In this document: piece after piece, positions 1 through 9,875 of the stretch
Layout: each line of letters starts with the position of its first letter
Numbering within the stretch: the first letter of the stretch is position 1
Assembly: GCA_037043455.1 (NCBI GenBank)
Contig: JAWPHD010007150.1
Span: 62,001-126,000, forward strand
Source of the DNA: Cyrtodaria siliqua
Taxonomy: Eukaryota > Mollusca > Bivalvia > Adapedonta > Hiatellidae
Direction: 5' to 3'
Length of the DNA: 64,000 nucleotides
Position numbers and translations under genes: made by a program
Notes under the pieces: generated by a model
Database searches by the model: none
What the model saw: only the letters and a program-made list of their open reading frames with translations
Told to the model about the DNA's origin: nothing

Positions 1-156
1 CGAGTTTATTAAAAACGTTCTCATTTTTCTCGCAAAACAATTCAGGGCCACGTATTTTGTTATGATTTACAGTTGTCGTAAAAAATTGTTTCTGTATTTG
101 ATTCATCAAAAGTTCATATGACCTAGATATATTTTGGCAACGTGACGGTTGGAAGG

Positions 157-297
157 TTTTGCTTACTGGATATGGGGCAAGTTTCCGTCGAAGACCAGTG
201 TAAAATTGTTACTCCAAATTACTAAAAAACAGTTTTTAAATGAGAATGACGGAAACTGGTCTTCGACGGAAACTTGCCACATATCCATTAAGCAAAA
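157..297. repeat. Foldback with ~43-bp arms
   Basis: Arms at 157-199 and 255-297 are near-perfect inverted copies around a ~55-bp loop. The core 32 bases (168-199 against 255-288) differ at one position. Open frames on both strands run through the hairpin, so they are not taken as genes. It could be a very small MITE or a palindromic duplication; no clear target-site duplication was seen. Confidence 0.8.
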
Positions 298-1392
298 TCT
301 AAGCAACACGCTTGGAATTTCAAGGACCGCGCTAATGTAAAGGACAGCGCTAAAAGGGATTTTGCATTTCAAGCTCCGTGGTACTTAAAGGCGCTGGGGA
401 GAACCCGGACTTGGTACTTTTGTATTTTAGCGGACTCAATGGAAGTCAGCTCTCAATTTACTTTTAAAGGGAGCATTACTTGGCGGCGTAAACAGATCAT
501 CAGTAAGATCATTCCACAGTGGTTTAGTAATATAGATTTTCATAAAGACCGCGAAAACATGTGATATAAAGGATTTGATCAAACGAGTCTTTTGAACAAA
601 TGCCAAGATTTAAAGCAGTATAAAACAGATTGTTTTCTGTAGATGTAAAACTCTTTATACTTACACCCATGCTGATGTTTTAACCTTTGATTTATAGGCC
701 GCTGGCGACTAATTTCCCAGATTCGCGGGATTTTCCACCTTTTTTCCGATATTTGCGAAGGGACACAACTCTTTAATAATGGGTTGTGGGTAAAAGCCGT
801 ACCTGAACAGGATAATTTTAATCGTGTAAAAAATGACAAATTTTAAAACGTTATCATTATCAAACAGTTCTCCTATATTATATCGATTTTGATGTATTTG
901 GAGGGGGGAACAGTAATTACATGCACATTTGAACAGTATTAAAATTAAACACAGACATAATAAAAACAGATAATTAAGCATGTAATACTAATTAATCAAC
1001 ATCTCACAAAGATGAATTTGCAATAAATAATGTGTTACTTTTAAAGAAACACTACACTAGTATGGGTATATAAACATAAAGATATAACAAAGTAGATAAT
1101 AAAGGAATAAAGCCGGTTGAATAAATAATTGCGTAAAAAACACCCGTACCGTAACGTACATTATAAGGTACACATTATAACACTTATAAATACATTACAA
1201 ATGGTACCTTACAGGTATATGGACAGATGTTTTTTCTTTTAAATAAACAGTATAATGAGATAGATATTTAAACATATATACCAAATAATTTATTTAATCG
1301 GTTTGTGTTAAATATACCATATTTATTTAGAAAAGGAGAACAACAATAATACAAACTCGTGAGTCTATAGGTTTGAGCGTTACCAGGGTCCT
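298..1392. other. No gene recognised
   Basis: AT-rich sequence with short open frames on both strands that have no recognisable domain, codon pattern or splice context. No RNA gene or strong repeat was seen. Confidence 0.5.
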
Positions 1393-1418
1393 CCAGGGTC
1401 CTTATATAAGGACCCTGG
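1393..1418. repeat. Perfect 26-bp palindrome
   Basis: The sequence reads identically on both strands and is centred on TATATA, with CCAGGGTCC arms. A partial extra copy of one arm (CCAGGGTCC) lies immediately to the left. There is no unpaired loop, so it could extrude as a cruciform or bind a dimeric protein; no function can be assigned. Confidence 0.85.
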
Positions 1419-1813
1419 CGTTGCCAAAGAGAAATACAATTGTTCTATGTCCATTTATAAACATTTGCAATCAATATTAGCAGTATATGACGTGTGTCAT
1501 TGTAACTATGATCGTTCAAGTTTTAAAACCTTAAAATCGACTGCGGGCGTCTTTAGCTATATCGGGAAAGACTGACATACAGTTGTTCACAAAACATTTG
1601 ACTATATGCGACTTCAACGCATAGTTTTTAAATTCCACACATGTTTCACCTGCGTAACTCTGTCGCAAATGACAACACAGGGTGTAAAATACATAGTGTT
1701 TTCTGTTAGTAACACCTCGAGCGATGATGACAACACTAATTATCACAGCTCGATAACAGAAACATAGTTGAGATAAAATATGTGTAAACTGTCATTTTCA
1801 TTACAGCTTACCT

Positions 1814-1855
<42 letters not shown>

Positions 1856-2934
1856 CATAAACATAATTACACCTAATTTGAAATAATATTATTCTGTTAT
1901 GTATATCTACAATAAGCTAAACTATTCACTACTACTCTCGGTAATCCCGTACAATGCGCCTGCTATTTCCGTTATATCTCGGAATGTGCTGCACGGTACG
2001 GTACGGCTTGTACCCACAACCTTAATAATATATCCTCAACATCTCGGACCCAGTAAAGCGCTTACCGTAAAACTTAGTATATTACACCACGCTGTCGGTC
2101 GAGTTGTTCAACATCGACACTATTTAGAGCCACCCCAGCAAGAGGCGGTAAGACACATAGAAATACTCTTAGTGGCGAATATTATTTTCTATGGTTCTTT
2201 AATTAAAAGGCCAGTGGTAGCATGGTGTTCTATGGATTGTACATGGATTTATATAACTGTACTTAAATGCTTTGACGGAAAAAATAAGATGTAAAAAAAA
2301 AATATGTAAAGAAAAAGGAAACATAAATGCTTCTGTTTTCGTTCTACTAAATTTTTATGATATAAAATTTAATCAACATTACATAAAAATATCATAATTA
2401 GATTTGAAAAGAAGGGTCCACTCACTGAGCTTATTATTTTTGAAGTTCTATGATATCAAGGTATGCACACATTGTATATCATGTAATTGGTAGACACTGG
2501 CATAAGATGTAGTGAGTGACCATTTTTAGAAACATGACATACCCATCAGAATAAAAAATAATTAATGTTATAACATTCAGTCTAATGGAAACTGCATTTA
2601 TGGAGACTATATATAGGGGTGATTCGTTTTTTAGATCATAAGAAAATGTTCCTTATTTTAGCATGTTTTAAAAATATGCATTTATTTATGATAAACATAC
2701 TTATTTGTTTCTAGTATTATATTATCTGTACCTAAAGTCATAATATCTACAAAATAACTATCATATTTTAGCAGAGATGCAAATGTTTTTGTTGTTGTTT
2801 TTTATAGATTTCACACTACCGTGATAATCATAGGAAGCCAGTATATTTCAATCTTTGTATAGACATTTTAAGCCTCATTCTTTACGTCGTGGCTCTTTAT
2901 AATAGACAAGAAGGCCACGGCCTACATGTCAGCC
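1419..2934. other. No gene recognised; contains (TA)n
   Basis: AT-rich intergenic sequence. It includes a TA dinucleotide run at about 1819-1854. The longest frame (131 codons at 1899-2294) has no recognisable family and no supporting context. Confidence 0.5.
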
Positions 2935-3800
2935 CTATGATAAAGGTAAGATTTTTATTTGACCAACACCAATGTCAACCCCAAGATATATTAAATTAAT
3001 GTCTTTAACAGCGGGAGATGCATGTCGTAGCCGAGACCGATTGTGACCAATATTTTGTCGAAAATAGATCACAGCGACCCGAAAATTTGCACATGATGTT
3101 AGATGCACATAAGAAATATTCTGGTGAGGTTTGGTCAAAATCCTGCAAGAAAGAAGCAAGATACGCATGTCGTAGCGGAGACCGGACGTGACCTATATTT
3201 TGTCGAAATTAGATCCTGTCTCAGCCACCCGAAACTTTGCACATGATGTTAGCTAGATGCATACAAGGAACATTCTGGTAAACTTTGATGAAAATCCTGC
3301 GAGAAAGAAGCATGATACACATTCATAGCGGAGACCGGACGTGACCTATATTTCGTCGAAAGTAGGTCACAGTGACCCGAAATTTTGCACATGATGTTAG
3401 ATGCATATAAGGAACATTTTGGTGACATTTGGTGAAAATCCGGGAAAGAAGCAAGATACGCATGTTGTAGCGGAGACCGGACCTGACCTATATTTTGTCT
3501 AAAATAGGTCACAGCGACTCGAAATTTTGCACAGTATGTTAGATGCATATAAGGAACATTCTGGTGACGTTTGGTGAAAATCCTGCGGAAAATAAGCAAG
3601 ATACACATGTCGTAGCTTAGACCGGACGTGATCTATATTTCGCCCAAAGTAGGTCACAGCGACCTGAAATTATGCAGTGATGTTGGGTCCATATAATGAA
3701 CATTCGGGTGGAGCTTGGTGAACATCCTTCTAGAAAGAAGCAAGATAAGCATGTCGTTGCGGGGACCGGACGTGATCTATAATTCGTCGATTGTGTTAAT
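2935..3800. repeat. Tandem array, period about 145 bp
   Basis: The landmark 'catgtcgtag' or close variants recur at 3021, 3166, 3320, 3461, 3606 and 3750, giving spacings of 141-154 bp. Each unit contains 'gtgacctat' followed about 12 bases later by its reverse complement 'ataggtcac', so every unit can form a 9-bp hairpin. Units are diverged by point changes and small indels. Minus-strand frames across the array are by-products. Confidence 0.85.
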
Positions 3801-4091
3801 GATTCCAACTATAAAATCTGCTCTACAGTACTACAAGATGGAGAACGAATTTTAAAAGATGTTCGTTTACAGCAAGCGCTGGATGGTTATATTCTACGCT
3901 ACCATACTACGCCACATACACTTTGCTCTTGGGGATGAAGCGCATTGTGTATCACTTTGACAGAGAAAAATGCGTTTCATTATTCTACAAATTCATTACC
4001 TTTTTCTCACGTTTTACTTACACATCACAAAATGAACACGGTATGTCTTTTAAATAGTAATCTGATAAGTGCCGCGTATTTCAGTAAAAGC

Positions 4092-4460
4092 AGTAGTATA
4101 GAAACTAGGGTATAAGGACAGTTTTCCCCTCGCGACGGGTAGACAAGCAATTATCAAGTTGTCTTCAGCGTTATTAATGCAAGATACAAACGCCAAATGA
4201 CGATGGCATACTTACTACCAGACGCTCCTGCAACTATATAAACTGCTTGATTGCCCCATTCGGGCGAAACTATCATGATACCTCCAGTTTCTATACTGCT
4301 CACTAATCCGGTTTATGAATTCAACAAAAATAGTAGTTTGTCTATACTATTGGTAAGATTTTTTTAGTTTTTATAAATAACTAATAACCAAAACATTTGA
4401 AATCATCAAGCAAAGTCAGACGGAACCGAACAGTAGTCTTCATCATCGCTATACATATCT
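4092..4460 (+). repeat. Left TIR of Polinton-type element
   Basis: Aligns with the reverse complement of 11868-12208 with small differences along its length. It carries about 35 extra bases near 4252-4290 that the right copy lacks. The outer blocks ('ggacagttttcccctcgcga') and inner blocks ('agacggaaccgaacagtagt') are the best conserved. Confidence 0.88.
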
Positions 4461-4738
4461 TATTTTATCATGGTATATTTTATTTTTCTACATATTTTAT
4501 TTTTCTACATTTTGCTATCTTGTATTCCCTCCTCCCTGTTTATATTCAGCTATTGTTGGTAATAATCCAATTTAACCAGCAATCTTTTTCGCTTATTGAC
4601 TTGACTTCCTTTGGTATCCATGAAATCATCACGAACTGCCTCATATTCTACTTGGCCGTGCCTGCCTTCCAAGTATTTTCTATACTTTCTTGTTCCATTA
4701 TATATAATAATAATATATATATTTATTTTTTTAAATCC

Positions 4739-5579
4739 TTATTTAATATTTTGATTCTCCTTAAATGGAACCCAACTATTTAAATCATCATTATAACCCT
4801 TCCACTTAAAGAGGCTCTACCTATATCTTTTTGTCCACCAATTGATATAAACTGTACATAATTATAAAGAGGACTATGAAAAGGTAAATGGCAATAATTT
4901 CACCCATGTAATATGCGTTTTGCTGGGGAAAAACAGAATTGAAAAGATCGGATTTTTGAAATTGTATTCGTAATTGTTTTAGACAAGCAGATTGCGGAGA
5001 TTTTCCGATCTTATTCGTTTATAATCGGAACTACCTCGTCTGATTAGCGAAGAGTTCCGATCGATTCGTTTGCTATCGGAATAGCGCCGAATAGTTTGTA
5101 ATCGCATTGCGCATGTCCGAGAAAATCGTAAAAACTCGTAGTTCTCCGGCAGGAATAAACGGCTGGGCAGCATTTTATTCAAGATATTGTTTTGATCATA
5201 ATTAATAATTTACAGAACTGGAATACGAACAATGTTTCTTCTGAGAATACTCATAAAATAGCTTTGTATACATATAAATGCAGTAATATTGAGTATTTAA
5301 TATTTTACATTAAAAATCGCGTAGATATAGGTAGTGCCTCTTTAACCAACGCTTTTTTCTTTTATAATCACGTCGTATAACTTTTTCAATTTTAAATACT
5401 TTTAAATCAGCCTTTATCATTTCTAATTCGTAAAAGCTCCCGTCAGTCTTTTGATTGTTTAACTCTTTTATTGTGTATGTTATAGGATTGGTAGGTTGAA
5501 ATTCACCAATAACAAATATTTCTTCCTTTCTAAAATGTTCTTTTATATTTACTGATTCTGACCTTGACTCGTATTTTAA
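4739..5579 (-). pseudogene. Polinton-type integrase, C-terminal chromodomain remnant
   Basis: In viral-like Polintons the retroviral-type integrase inserts the element, and a C-terminal chromodomain helps target chromatin. Read on the minus strand from about 5579, the frame has the conserved linker 'PITYTIKEL...GSFYELEM...VFKIEKVI', then a basic stretch that should lead into the chromodomain. The coding sequence is cut by a TTAA-flanked MITE (4806-5345). It resumes beyond it with the chromodomain core (WKGY, NSW, VPF) and stops at 4739. A run of six adenines (minus strand) just before the MITE carries an apparent one-base frameshift. The zinc-binding and DDE catalytic parts are absent, so only about 110 C-terminal residues remain. 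Family assignment is from motif order and context and is fairly secure; it is not functional. Confidence 0.75.
4806..5345. mobile_element. TTAA-flanked MITE nested in integrase remnant
   Basis: Direct TTAA copies at 4806-4809 and 5342-5345 flank a 532-bp unit whose termini (AGAGGCTCTACCTATATC and its inverse) differ at one of 18 positions. TTAA targets are typical of piggyBac and Kolobok DNA transposons. No transposase is encoded, so it is non-autonomous. It sits inside the chromodomain codons of the integrase remnant. Confidence 0.85.
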
Positions 5580-5589
5580 AATTTTGTTT

Positions 5590-6000
5590 AATTCGATTAT
5601 TTGGCAATGTTAATAGGATTAAAGGCATATGAAGTCAAAAACACAAAAACGGTTGACAATAGGGCTACCACTTTGAAACGGTCAGTGGCAAAAAAAGGCC
5701 AGGTTCTAGGGTGCACCAAACCTCACACTTATCCTACTGTCGTCCCAATAAAACGGGATAGGGTAAATAAAGAAATCTCCGCCATGAACTATTCTCTAAC
5801 CAACAAGGCAGCATTAATAGGCAATATAATTAAATCACAAAGATGCTCGTGTATATATAAATACAAAAGAAAATTGCCTAGAAAGACAAAAAGAAGGTAC
5901 TCCGTGACTTGGCAGATGCCAGAGCAACAAGAGCAACAAGAGAAGAAATCGACAAGACAAGATTGCAGACAAACATCAAACGTCAACGTCCTTTTGAACT
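5590..6000 (-). other. Tail of nested retroelement or spacer
   Basis: Lies between the integrase remnant and the reverse-transcriptase remnant. A 135-codon plus-strand frame here has no recognisable domain. The sequence may be the 3' tail of the retroelement whose coding remnant is at 6001-6690 (inference from position). Confidence 0.35.
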
Positions 6001-6690
6001 TTAGGTAGACGTCATCATAGGGTCCACAGCCTGTCCGGTTATCGCACAATTAAAGAGAAAAGCATAGTGGCGAACTGTAAATGGGTCCACCACTAAGCAT
6101 GCAGTGCGTTGCACAATGATAGGGTCATAACCTCTTTTGATAAACCTTTTTAACAAAATTAACAAAAGTACTATGAAAGTGATCATGACCAAGGATCTTA
6201 CGAAGTTTGTAAATCACGTCACCATAGAAGTCAGGTTGTGATAGTTCTTGTCGCAGAAGAATTCTTACATTACTTTTATATTTGGAAAGAAGATCAGGGT
6301 TAAGATAACATTTTGCAAATGTTTTATGAAGTTTACGGTAACGGTAGCCTTGATGAAGTAGCTTTTTAATCATACAAAGATTACGAATATTAAAGCCCTC
6401 AACTCGAGTACAAGCTCTAGAAAAAAAGAATAAGCTGATACACATAGACCCCATAAGAAGTTGCTCTGGAAGATCCCAATCTAAATGGGGATAATTAACA
6501 ATATCAAAATTAAAATCATCTCTCTTGTCATAGATTTTACTAATTATTTCACCATTTTCAATAGAGAGATGTAAATCGAGAAAATAAGCGTTAGTATCAG
6601 AAATATTGGCTTTGTTAAGTTGAAAGTTCTTTAGGATATATATTATTAACCACAGCTGAAAAGAAAGGGCTGTCAATGTCAGCAACCCAA
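6001..6690 (-). pseudogene. Reverse-transcriptase C-terminal remnant
   Basis: The minus-strand frame contains FLDLHLSIENGEI, KIYDKRDDFNFDIVNYP and SQPDFYGDVIYKLRKI, then in another frame IKRGYDPIIVQRTACLVVDP. This motif order is that of the C-terminal region of a reverse-transcriptase family common in uncharacterised mollusc and cnidarian proteins (recognised from memory, not searched). The left part of the domain, including the catalytic YxDD region, is absent, so the copy is 5'-truncated. Frameshifts occur near 6610 and 6150-6190. It starts abruptly inside the neighbouring virion-like remnant, suggesting it was inserted there. The exact retroelement class is uncertain. Confidence 0.6.
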
Positions 6691-7325
6691 ATCTTAACGT
6701 TTCATCTTTAAAAGGATATGACCTTGTAAGGTCAGCTGCATTTATTTCATAAATAACATCCCTATATGATCAATCAACAACAGAATTACTTATCAAATCA
6801 CAGTGAATATACAAAGTATCAATAGAATGTGTTATGTTTACTGTTACAGTTTCAAAATAACGGCATCTTTGTCAAAGCCAATTAAGGTGTGAACGTTTGA
6901 TTCCCTTAAGTCAAGTACAAAATTATTATGAATAGTAATTAAACACTTGAAACTTGATAAATCAAACTCAATTCTTATTGGAACAGGTGAGTCAGCAGCT
7001 AAATCACCGTTTACAGATAATGTTTCTTTTATATAATTATCGATATCAGCATAACTGTAATTTACATTCTGGAAAATAATATCTTTCCAATCTTTTCCAT
7101 TTATATACCATATCGTTTTGTTATTAAAATCCTCACTAATATTATACCATGAGTAAGTCATAGAATTAATCTTATCAAGTCCAATGACATACTATTTGTT
7201 CTTGTCTAATATCAATGGTCTATCAAATACAGTTGTAAATTTACTCCGTGTATTAGAGCTATTAATTACTGAAGCTTTTTCTGATGATAATACAATAAGT
7301 GTTCCATATAATATGAATAGATTAA
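6691..7325 (-). pseudogene. Virion-like protein remnant of Polinton-type element
   Basis: The minus-strand frame has, in order, 'SKFTTVFDRPLILDKN', an in-frame TAG, then 'YVIGLDKINSMTYSWYNI', 'DLSSFKCLITIHNNFVLDL', 'LIGFDKDAVILKL', a stop, and 'VNITHSIDTLYIHCDLISNS' before a further stop. The strand-rich profile and position among Polinton-type genes fit a virion structural protein of the kind coded by related invertebrate elements. Whether it corresponds to penton, minor capsid or another virion part cannot be settled from sequence alone. It has at least three stops and is cut on its C-terminal side by the reverse-transcriptase remnant. No in-frame ATG start was found. Confidence 0.5.
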
Positions 7326-7331
7326 CTACCT

Positions 7332-8520
7332 TTAATTCAAACTAGATTTTTCAAAATTTAAAACTTGGGTAGTGTTTCTTCCTATACTTGGAAAGTTGGT
7401 CCAACATTCGGATTCTGGAAGATATGCTTCGAATGTTCCTTTTAGTATTCATTTACCATGTTCTATTTTTGGTTGAGCATGTCACTCATCAGTAAGTGGA
7501 CTTAGATTAAACAAACTGAACCATTCTGTATTGAGTTCTATGTTTGTAACTGTATATGTAAGATGTGCTTCAACTAGATAGCGCCCGGGTTTTACAATTG
7601 TTATTCCACTGGGACGTTTACCACCCCCGGGATATATTATGTAGCATTCTTCACATTTTAAAAATGAGCTATATACGACAATAAATGCCTCAATAAATAT
7701 ACTAAGAATATTTCTTTGAAGTGGTTTTTGTGTTGTACGATGCATAACCAACATTATCTTGTATAATACTTATTCCGTCTATGGTAGCTTTAAGAATTAG
7801 AATCCGACTTGCATTGTTTACTTTTACTTTCAACTCATCAATTATCTCTAGAAGTGCTGTGTGGCGTCTATCAGACTTTTGATTATTCTCTTTCTGAAAA
7901 GCTATTTCATTATCAAAAGCTCTGCTCCTTTCATTTTGCACAGCTCTCATCTGTCTTGAAACATCTCTAGTTCATCACTGTCCACCATTTGTTATTGATA
8001 TCTGCAATCGGTTTATTAATACTTTCAACGCCAGCGTGTATTTTATCACCTAACCTTTTATAGAGCTCGCTATCTTCCACTCCAGCCTCTTTCTTTTCTA
8101 ACTCTTTTAAAGCATCACCCAGAAGTTTTATTTCATCTTTTAAATCGTTTTGAATTTCAATCATTTTTTCACGGTTTGTTTGTAACTGTTTTTGTACTTT
8201 ACTTAGTTTATCATCAACATATTTTGTTAAATTTTTAATCATTTCTAGAATTTTGTCGATATTAAAATCGTCTATAGTCTTTCTTATTATTCTTAAAGTA
8301 AATTGTTTTGTTGCTACATCATCTGCATCTTTTGGATTACCGACATTTATAATTCTATTCTTATCCATGTTAAGATCACTTTTTAAAACATTTTCATGAT
8401 TTTTACCTTTGTGAAGATAATTAACCAGGTGTTTCTGTTTTACATACTCAGAAAGCACAATACCAAAATTTGTAATATTGACTCTGCCAGTACTAAATTC
8501 CTCACCAAGATCATTAAAAA
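7332..8520 (-). pseudogene. Fibre-like coiled-coil protein remnant
   Basis: The minus-strand frame starts near 8520. It contains the tail-fibre-type signature 'SDLNMDKNRIINVGNPKDAD' followed by DVATKQF, which in phage and viral fibres marks the start of a trimeric shaft. A long charged coiled coil follows (about residues 60-150 of the 163-codon frame at 7967-8458), then another helical segment in a shifted frame (7702-7950). A C-terminal part with 'ITIVKPGRYLVEAHLTYTV' could be a small beta-sandwich head (inference). Two in-frame TGA codons, at least two frameshifts and a final stop at 7332 break it. Placement between the ATPase and the virion-like remnant supports a virion surface or attachment role in the ancestor. 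It is not functional here. Confidence 0.55.
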
Positions 8521-8678
8521 GTTAGTCCCATTATATATAATATAGGATTAGATTATATTTCACCTATGAAGTTACGCTTCACTAACTTCCTGTGTTTGTC
8601 CAAATACAGAAAATCGTACTGTTTGACAGTTGCATTTTTGTACTGATCTTCACTACGTCTTGTTCTCTAGAAAGCATG

Positions 8679-9172
8679 TTATTTTTTACTTGGAGTTGTA
8701 AAGAAGATATAATGAGAACAATGTACTCGGATGTCCATATGAGTCTTGCAATAAGATTGTGTCAAATAAATTACAAAAAAGTTTAGGTGTCTACCTTGGA
8801 TAAAATAATTAATAATATCATTCTGATTACGTTCACAAACATAATCATTAAAAATAACTATATTTTGAGTATCGGAGTCTAAGTCATTCACATGGATAAC
8901 TTCATCATTTGAACATTTTAATATGTCTTCAATGAAAATTTTATTCTGTTTTGCTATTTTTTCAAGTTTCTGTGACAAGACCTTCTACTTTGACTGTTCC
9001 ATTTTGTTTATGCAAATAAATAAATCTTGTCATAATACCCAAAAGGTTTTAACAACATGTGAACTAGTGTATTTGTTTTACCTGATCCTGAATTACCACA
9101 TATAAGCATTCTAAAACAACAGTCTGGCATAAAGTTCCATATCTGTTTGAAATCACAGTTTTCTGTCTTCAT
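8679..9172 (-). pseudogene. FtsK/HerA-type DNA-packaging ATPase remnant
   Basis: This enzyme class pumps viral or Polinton DNA into capsids. On the minus strand an ATG at 9170-9172 opens a frame with a perfect Walker A motif (GNSGSGKT, 9074-9097) within 'FRMLICGNSGSGKTNTL'. After 'YDKIYLF' the frame hits a stop and a frameshift, then an in-frame TAG, and continues as 'KLEKIAKQNKIFIEDILK'. The Walker B region reads NIVIFNDYV, where relatives have two acidic residues; the first is changed to Asn. Next come FIQGRH, 'VIYLTQSYCKT' and DIRVHCSHY, matching the C-terminal core. The family call is strong; the copy is inactive because of the frameshift, stop and Walker B change. Confidence 0.75.
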
Positions 9173-9330
9173 ATCATAGTTTGGAATTTCCTTATAATAT
9201 AGAGCAGATTAATTGTTGGTATCTAAAATTATTATTATATATGTCTAAAGGTTTTGTGGAATAGCAAAGATCCCTTATGGTAAATGACTTTGAACAGAAA
9301 CAGAATGTTTCAAAGCTAATCAAGTCAGAT

Positions 9331-9520
9331 ATTATGGTTTGGTTAAAGTAGCTAAGGATGTACATAAACCAAAAAAAGCAAAACCTCCAAAGAAAACAAA
9401 AATACCAGGAAGTCTTTCAACTGTAGGTAAACATCCTAATGTTATTTATCTTGCAGCCTTAAGCATAGATGGCAGAGTTATTGCTAACAAGTTGAAAAGT
9501 GAAAAAAAGAGTTAAAGAAG
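9331..9520 (+). pseudogene. Lysine-rich remnant of unknown function
   Basis: Between the minus-strand ATPase and the plus-strand polymerase, one plus frame gives a very basic stretch ('KDVHKPKKAKPPKKTKIPG') followed by 'VGKHPNVIYLAALSIDGRVI'. The frame has no upstream ATG and stops after KKS. It could be the remnant of a basic DNA-binding or core protein, but no family was recognised. Confidence 0.3.
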
Positions 9521-9875
9521 AAACACGTTTAAAAAAAAAAGTATAATAATAGGAGAAGAAGAAAAAAAGGCAAGAGCTAATATTGCTACAATAGAACAAA
9601 TAGTTCAGCTTCTAAGGAGAAGAAACCACCAATTAAAGTAAAAATAACACCATGCTAAAAATTAGCAGGACCCCTTACCGACCTCCGTACGCACTTTTCC
9701 GGCGAGGTTGCTGAAGGTCCTGTTAACATTGTAAATTTGTGTCAGTTGTGGGTGGGTTTAATAGTAAACAAAAATCAAATAAGAAATAGTTATATCATAT
9801 TTAACTTAACTTATCTTATTTTATCTTATCTTATTTTAATATAACCTTATATTATGTATACATGTCTTTGTTAAA

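Noticed and set aside
1899..2294. 131-codon plus-strand frame
   Set aside because: No recognised family, no codon or splice support, and AT-rich surroundings; more likely chance.
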